From Acidiferrobacter sp. (lineage in GTDB: Bacteria > Pseudomonadota > Gammaproteobacteria > Acidiferrobacterales > Acidiferrobacteraceae), in the NCBI GenBank assembly GCA_027335965.1, contig DAHWGZ010000057.1, positions 1 through 9,549 of the forward strand: a DNA stretch of 9,549 nucleotides. Reading direction: 5' to 3'. The notes under the pieces were generated by a model. The model did not search any database, was not told where the DNA came from, and worked only from the letters and a program-made list of their open reading frames with translations. Below, one piece after another: positions 5,869 through 9,549 of the stretch (position 1 is its first letter; every line of letters begins with the position of its first letter). A program made the translations under genes and the position numbers.

Positions 5869-7341
5869 TCAGCGATCCGCGCCGGCGATGGTGAGCCCGA
5901 AGCTCGCCTCGTTGATGGCGTAGTCCATCATGTTGCTGCCATGTACGGTGAGCGGAAAGACCCGCCAGTTCGAGAAAGAGGGGGACTTGATCTTGACGCG
6001 CGTCAGTCGCCCCTCCTCTATATGGACCGCATAGAAGAGCGAGCCGCGCGGGGTCTCGGACCAGCCCAGTCCCTCGCCCGATGCCTGCGCCGGGATCTGC
6101 GCGCATATCGCCCCAGGCGCAAGACGCGCCGAGGCCTGGGCGGCCAAAGCCAGCGCCTCGCGTACCGATTCGTTGCGTACGTCCGCGCGCGCCTTGGCGT
6201 CGCCCGTTTCGCGCACCGGTACCAGAAAGCGCAAAAGCTCGTAGGCCGCATAGGGATGATCGCGGCGCATATCGCGATCGAGCCCCGAGGCCCGGGCCAC
6301 GGGACCTGTGGCGCCTTGGTCAAAGGCTACGGCCGATGCCAGGACCCCGGTCGCGATCAGGCGGTCGAGGTAACTTGCGGTGCGGTTCAGGCGGTCGAGA
6401 TAGGTGCGGGCCTCGTGGCCTAGCTCGGTGAGCAGGGAGTCGAGGCCTTGAGTGTCGATGTCACGGCGGACCCCGCCCACGCACAACAGATGGCGCAGAA
6501 AGCGCGAGCCCGTGAGTCGCCCGGCCATTTGCTTGACGCGTTCTTCGAGCAGCTCGCCTTCGGCGGACGCCACCTTGAGGGTCGTGGTCTTCGCAAGCAG
6601 GGCGAAATAATGAAAGTGATTGTAGAGCCGTTCGATCTCGGCCAGCAGGGTGCGCAGGAGCCGGGCCCGTGGCGGCACATCGATGCCAAGCGCCGCCTCG
6701 ACCGCCTGGCAATAGGCGAGCGCATGACAGACGCTGCCCACACCCGATACGCGCTCGGCGAGGTACACGCCGGCGGCTGCCGGCAATCCTTGGAATCGGC
6801 GTTCCACGCCCCGATGTTTATAGCCGAGTCGCGCATGGTAGTGGATGATGGCCTCACCGATATAGGAGAAGTGGAATTCGCCGGTCTCCAAGACGTCCCC
6901 GCGAATCGGACCCCACACCAGATCCTGGACCTGATCGGCCTCGATCTCGGGCATGGCGGGTGCCGCCGTCTCGCCGGACCATGTCGGTTCCTCGATGTCT
7001 TTCCCAAGCGGTGGGGCGGATAGGTGGCGGCCTTCGTGGATCAGCAGTGGGTAAGGTTCCGGATGGCCGGCAACCTCGATCCCCGAGAGCTCTATCATCT
7101 CCCGCTCGTACCAGCCAAGTAGCGGCACGATCGGGGCGAGCGAAGGCACGGTGTGGGCCGCGGGGATGCGCAGCAACAAAAACGGGCGGCCGCGTCCGCG
7201 GTTGATGAGATAAAGGATCTCCGGGCCGTGAGCTGCCGGTCGCGCGTAGGCCATCTCGAAGCGATACCCCTCGGCGAGCGCGGCCTGGGCCGCCGCCAGC
7301 AGCGCCTCCGCCGGCAGTACGCGCTCGTCGCAGCCGTTCAT
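5869..7341 (-). CDS. hyfG: HyfG-like large subunit without NiFe ligands (Ehr-type)
   Basis: This 490-residue protein corresponds to HycE/HyfG and to fused NuoC-NuoD. Residues about 20-115 are a 30-kDa domain with W-Y-E-R-E-M-I-E-L-S-G-I and G-H-P-x-x-x-P-L-L-x-H-E. Residues about 140-490 are the 49-kDa/large-subunit domain, starting with the hydrogenase-type G-P-I-R-G. In true [NiFe] hydrogenases, four cysteines in two CxxC motifs hold the metal site. Here the N-terminal motif reads E-R-V-S199-G-V-G202-S-V-C-H206 (the His is kept) and the C-terminal one reads S-F-G-L-T484-I-A-G487-A-D-R. All four cysteines are gone, so no NiFe site can form as known. The complex I residues that I recall at the first site (D-Y-L-H type) are absent too. 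The chain ends right after the second motif, with no C-terminal extension for protease maturation. The ATG at 7341 overlaps the HyfF-like stop (ATGA) and has AGGTG upstream. Electrons probably reach an unknown acceptor here. Confidence 0.92.
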   Translation of the reverse strand: MNGCDERVLPAEALLAAAQAALAEGYRFEMAYARPAAHGPEILYLINRGRGRPFLLLRIPAAHTVPSLAPIVPLLGWYEREMIELSGIEVAGHPEPYPLLIHEGRHLSAPPLGKDIEEPTWSGETAAPAMPEIEADQVQDLVWGPIRGDVLETGEFHFSYIGEAIIHYHARLGYKHRGVERRFQGLPAAAGVYLAERVSGVGSVCHALAYCQAVEAALGIDVPPRARLLRTLLAEIERLYNHFHYFALLAKTTTLKVASAEGELLEERVKQMAGRLTGSRFLRHLLCVGGVRRDIDTQGLDSLLTELGHEARTYLDRLNRTASYLDRLIATGVLASAVAFDQGATGPVARASGLDRDMRRDHPYAAYELLRFLVPVRETGDAKARADVRNESVREALALAAQASARLAPGAICAQIPAQASGEGLGWSETPRGSLFYAVHIEEGRLTRVKIKSPSFSNWRVFPLTVHGSNMMDYAINEASFGLTIAGADR

Positions 7342-8792
7342 CGGAGCACCTGCGCGGCGCGCACGAAAAGCCGCCACAAAAGGGGCGGCCACCAAAGACC
7401 GAGGATCGTCAAGGGTATGATGGCAAGCCACAAGGGAGCCGTCATCCAGACACTCAAGGCAAGCCCCGGTTCATGTCCCGCGGCTGGCATCGGCCCTGCG
7501 ACCATGCGCCGGAAGTGCGCGAGAAAACCTATGAAGATCACGATCAGAAGCAGTGCCATTACCGCCACCGCCCAGGTGTTCGGGCCACCCATGCCGGCGC
7601 GCAGGATCGCTATCTCGCCCTGAAAAGGTCCAAACGGCGGGGCGCCGGTAATGGCGATTGCCCCCAAGAGCCAGATCGTGCCGGTCACGGGATAGAACCG
7701 CAGGATACGGCGCATGACCCTCATATCCTTACTTTTGTAGGCACGCATCATGTTGCCCGCGCCGAAGAACATCAGTGATTTGTTGAGTGCGTGATTTAGC
7801 ATTTGGTACATGGCGCCCGCGATCCCAAGGACGCCGCCGAACCCAAAGCCGAGCGCTATGACCCCCATGTGTTCGATGCTCGAGTAGGCCATGAGGCGTT
7901 TGGCGCCAGTCTGCCGGACTATGAAGAGCGCGGCCACGGTAAGCGACAGGGCGCCAAGGACACAGAGCGCATCGTGACCGGCGTCGCCGAGCCCTCCGGC
8001 GTCGAGTACCGTGAGAAACCGCACCACGCCGAGCATGGCGGTATTGAGCAGTGCGCCCGAGAGCAAAGCCGAGACCGGGGCCGGGCCTTCGCTATGGGCA
8101 TCCGGAAGCCAGGTGTGCATGGGGGCGAGACCGACCTTGGTACCAAAGCCTATAAGTGTCAGGAGGAAGGCGAGTAGCAGCAGGGAGTGCGGCGCGTGCG
8201 GCGCCATGAGGCGCAGGCGATGCCATGTCATGGCATAGACCGGACCAAACGAGAAGGTGCCGGCCCAGTAGAAGAGAATGATCCCCAAAAGCGCGAGCGA
8301 GAGCCCGGCCGAAACGATGATGATGTACTTCCAGGCGGCCTCGGCGCTTTCGGCCTCGCGTTCGAAGCCGACCAGGAAGGCGCTCACGATGGTGGTGAGG
8401 TCAATGACGATCCAGTAGATACCGGGATTGTTCATGAATGGCGCGACGAGCATGGTCAGCGCGAATCCGGCAAAGAGCGCATAGAACCGCGGCAGGCGCG
8501 AGGCCTCTTCGGTCAGCAGGCGCATATAGCCTATGGCATATATCGACGCCAGCGCATAGACGAGCGCCACGCATAAAACCACCCATAGTCCCAGGGGGCT
8601 CGACAGCAGAAAGCCATCGCCGAGAATGACTGGGCGCGCCGGCGCGCGCGCGAGCAAGGCCGCGCTTGCGCAGAGCGTGACGATGGCGGCGGCAAGATTC
8701 AGGAATTCCGCGGCCCGCGCCCGACGGATGGCCAATATGAGGATGATGGCAAGCGTGGGGGCAAGCCATAGACCAAGGATGAGGTCTGCCAT
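7338..8792 (-). CDS. hyfF: HyfF-like antiporter-type membrane subunit
   Basis: This 484-residue polytopic membrane protein of the proton-antiporter family (HyfF, NuoM/N-like) is the second of two such subunits in the window. Visible family features are T-K219-V-G-L-A-P-M-H-T-W-L-P-D (the transmembrane-7 lysine region), Y-S-S-I-E307-H-M-G, N-H-A-L-N-K338-S, and G-A-P-P-F-G-P-F-Q-G-E. In the transmembrane-5 region, where complex I antiporter subunits have a conserved Glu, the sequence is W-I-V-I-D131-L-T-T, with Asp. A TTG one codon earlier is possible, but the ATG at 8792 shares its A with the HyfE-like stop (TGATG), which strongly suggests translational coupling. The protein probably forms one ion channel of the membrane arm. 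Asp131 may change its properties. Confidence 0.9.
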   Translation of the reverse strand: MADLILGLWLAPTLAIILILAIRRARAAEFLNLAAAIVTLCASAALLARAPARPVILGDGFLLSSPLGLWVVLCVALVYALASIYAIGYMRLLTEEASRLPRFYALFAGFALTMLVAPFMNNPGIYWIVIDLTTIVSAFLVGFEREAESAEAAWKYIIIVSAGLSLALLGIILFYWAGTFSFGPVYAMTWHRLRLMAPHAPHSLLLLAFLLTLIGFGTKVGLAPMHTWLPDAHSEGPAPVSALLSGALLNTAMLGVVRFLTVLDAGGLGDAGHDALCVLGALSLTVAALFIVRQTGAKRLMAYSSIEHMGVIALGFGFGGVLGIAGAMYQMLNHALNKSLMFFGAGNMMRAYKSKDMRVMRRILRFYPVTGTIWLLGAIAITGAPPFGPFQGEIAILRAGMGGPNTWAVAVMALLLIVIFIGFLAHFRRMVAGPMPAAGHEPGLALSVWMTAPLWLAIIPLTILGLWWPPLLWRLFVRAAQVLR

Positions 8793-9472
8793 CAACCCAC
8801 CAACCTTTGCAGGCCGCGGCTGCTCGTGGTCCCGGCATGCAACTGCAGATACCGCATGAGAATGCCGAATGTCAGGACGATAATAAGAAGATCAAAAAGG
8901 ATCACGAGCTCGAGCAAAAGCGGCATACCCGGGACCAGGATCTGTGAGCCCAGGAATATGCCGTTTTCGATAACCAGCAGCCCGAGGATGTGGCTTATCG
9001 CCTCCGAGCGCAGGATCATCATGAGAAAGCCGATCAGCTTCAGGCTCAGCATGCAGGTCAGGGCCAACAGGACGATGCGGTCGTCCGAGGTGATGCGCGT
9101 ACCCAGGTGACGCGCCACCAGAAAGGCCGCGATCACGAGCACGGTGCCGAGAACGAGGCTCGACGAGGGGCGCAGGAGGGCCGTGAATTCACGCTCCAGG
9201 TGCAGGCTCGTCATAAGACGCAATAGCAGGTAAGGGAGCAGGCTTCCGCGAAACAGCGCGGTCAGGGCGGCGATGATGTAAAGCTCCTGATAATGGCCGA
9301 AGTAGGCGACCGCCGCGGACAAGGCGGCAATCGTCCAGGATTCGAGCGCGAAGGCATAGATGTGGTTCTTCAGCCAATGGGAGCCGAGCATGACGAAGGA
9401 CAGAAACAGGCTCACGATGGCGAGCACGGTAAAGAGCGAGGCGGCGAGCGGTCCTATGGCGAAAGTTGGCAT
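8792..9472 (-). CDS. hyfE: HyfE-like membrane subunit (NuoK-related)
   Basis: This is a 226-residue membrane protein, near the 216 residues of E. coli HyfE. Hydrophobic segments lie at about 10-30, 37-58, 62-85, 104-122, 131-152, 158-178 and 182-208. The C-terminal half carries the HyfE signature S-H-I-L-G-L-L-V-I-E169-N-G-I-F-L. Its glutamate corresponds to the membrane Glu of NuoK-type subunits that relays protons along the membrane arm. The start at 9472 follows the stop of the upstream gene by three bases, with AAGG about eight bases upstream, and the stop overlaps the next start (TGATG). The position between a HyfC-like end and HyfF matches the hyf gene order. Confidence 0.92.
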   Translation of the reverse strand: MPTFAIGPLAASLFTVLAIVSLFLSFVMLGSHWLKNHIYAFALESWTIAALSAAVAYFGHYQELYIIAALTALFRGSLLPYLLLRLMTSLHLEREFTALLRPSSSLVLGTVLVIAAFLVARHLGTRITSDDRIVLLALTCMLSLKLIGFLMMILRSEAISHILGLLVIENGIFLGSQILVPGMPLLLELVILFDLLIIVLTFGILMRYLQLHAGTTSSRGLQRLVG

Positions 9473-9475
9473 GGG

Positions 9476-9549
9476 TCAGACCTTGTAGGCGACGATCGCG
9501 AGCACCGCGAACAGAAACGAGGCGGCGAGCGGCTCTTGGTAGCGGTAGA
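9476..9549 (-). CDS. C-terminal end of an upstream membrane subunit, probably HyfC/NuoH-like
   Basis: The last 24 codons of a minus-strand gene end in TGA at 9476, three bases before the HyfE-like start. The visible end is a short basic/aromatic stretch (Y-R-Y-Q-E-P-L) followed by a hydrophobic helix closing with A-Y-K-V. This fits the last transmembrane helix of HyfC/NuoH-type subunits, whose gene usually precedes hyfE, but too little is present for a firm name. The rest of the gene and the operon promoter lie beyond the window edge. Confidence 0.55.
   Translation of the reverse strand, partial: YRYQEPLAASFLFAVLAIVAYKV

Noticed and set aside
6448..7023. Plus-strand open frame of 191 codons antisense to the large subunit
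   Set aside because: It is an antisense shadow of a well supported gene, with no motif of its own.
2684..9549. The operon as a working [NiFe] hydrogenase-4 or formate hydrogenlyase
   Set aside because: All four NiFe-binding cysteines of the large subunit are missing, and no maturation gene is seen.
1..9549. CRISPR array or other regularly spaced repeats
   Set aside because: No set of repeats with regular spacers was seen on reading the window. The only direct repeats noted are short and isolated.

Overview
The window comes from a GC-rich bacterium, most likely a member of the Pseudomonadota. The evidence is a proteobacterial-type tRNA 3' end with an encoded CCA, a DUF3034-type outer-membrane protein, and a hydrogenase-4 (Hyf)-like gene set. 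An acidophilic or chemolithotrophic lineage such as Acidithiobacillus or Acidiferrobacter would fit, but this is a guess from gene content and not a placement.

Layout. The left edge holds the last 25 nt of a tRNA (probably elongator tRNA-Met), then a short, apparently broken toxin-like gene on the minus strand and about 300 bp with no recognisable gene. Next comes a single minus-strand gene for an exported DUF3034 beta-barrel-like protein, with its own intrinsic terminator and a possible promoter. An AT-rich intergenic region of about 400 bp leads to the remnant of an IS200/IS605-family element: only the C-terminal end of TnpB survives, followed by a well preserved right end with strong hairpins (the place where an omega-RNA would lie). 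A short glycine-zipper coding remnant without a start codon follows.

From 2684 to the right edge all genes are on the minus strand and tightly packed, forming one operon that is transcribed right to left and enters the window already under way. In transcription order they are: the end of a membrane protein (probably HyfC/NuoH-like), HyfE-like, HyfF-like, HyfG-like (fused 30-kDa and 49-kDa domains), a fused two-cluster ferredoxin plus NuoB/HyfI-like subunit, a HyfB/NuoL-like antiporter-type subunit, and a small DUF190 (COG1993, PII-like) protein. Four of the junctions overlap or nearly touch (TGATG, ATGA, a 14-nt spacer and an 11-nt overlap).

How they work together. The set resembles a membrane-bound group 4 [NiFe] hydrogenase or formate-hydrogenlyase-type complex: an iron-sulfur relay in the peripheral arm feeds a large subunit that is coupled to ion-pumping membrane subunits. 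However, the large subunit has lost all four cysteines that bind the NiFe site (the CxxC positions are Ser199/Gly202 and Thr484/Gly487). The relay cysteines and most of the pumping residues are kept. This makes it an Ehr-type (energy-converting hydrogenase-related) complex: a redox-driven ion pump, or the reverse, whose substrate is not hydrogen and is unknown. The PII-like gene at the end of the operon suggests that its activity may be controlled by a small-molecule signal. This is the most interesting system in the window.
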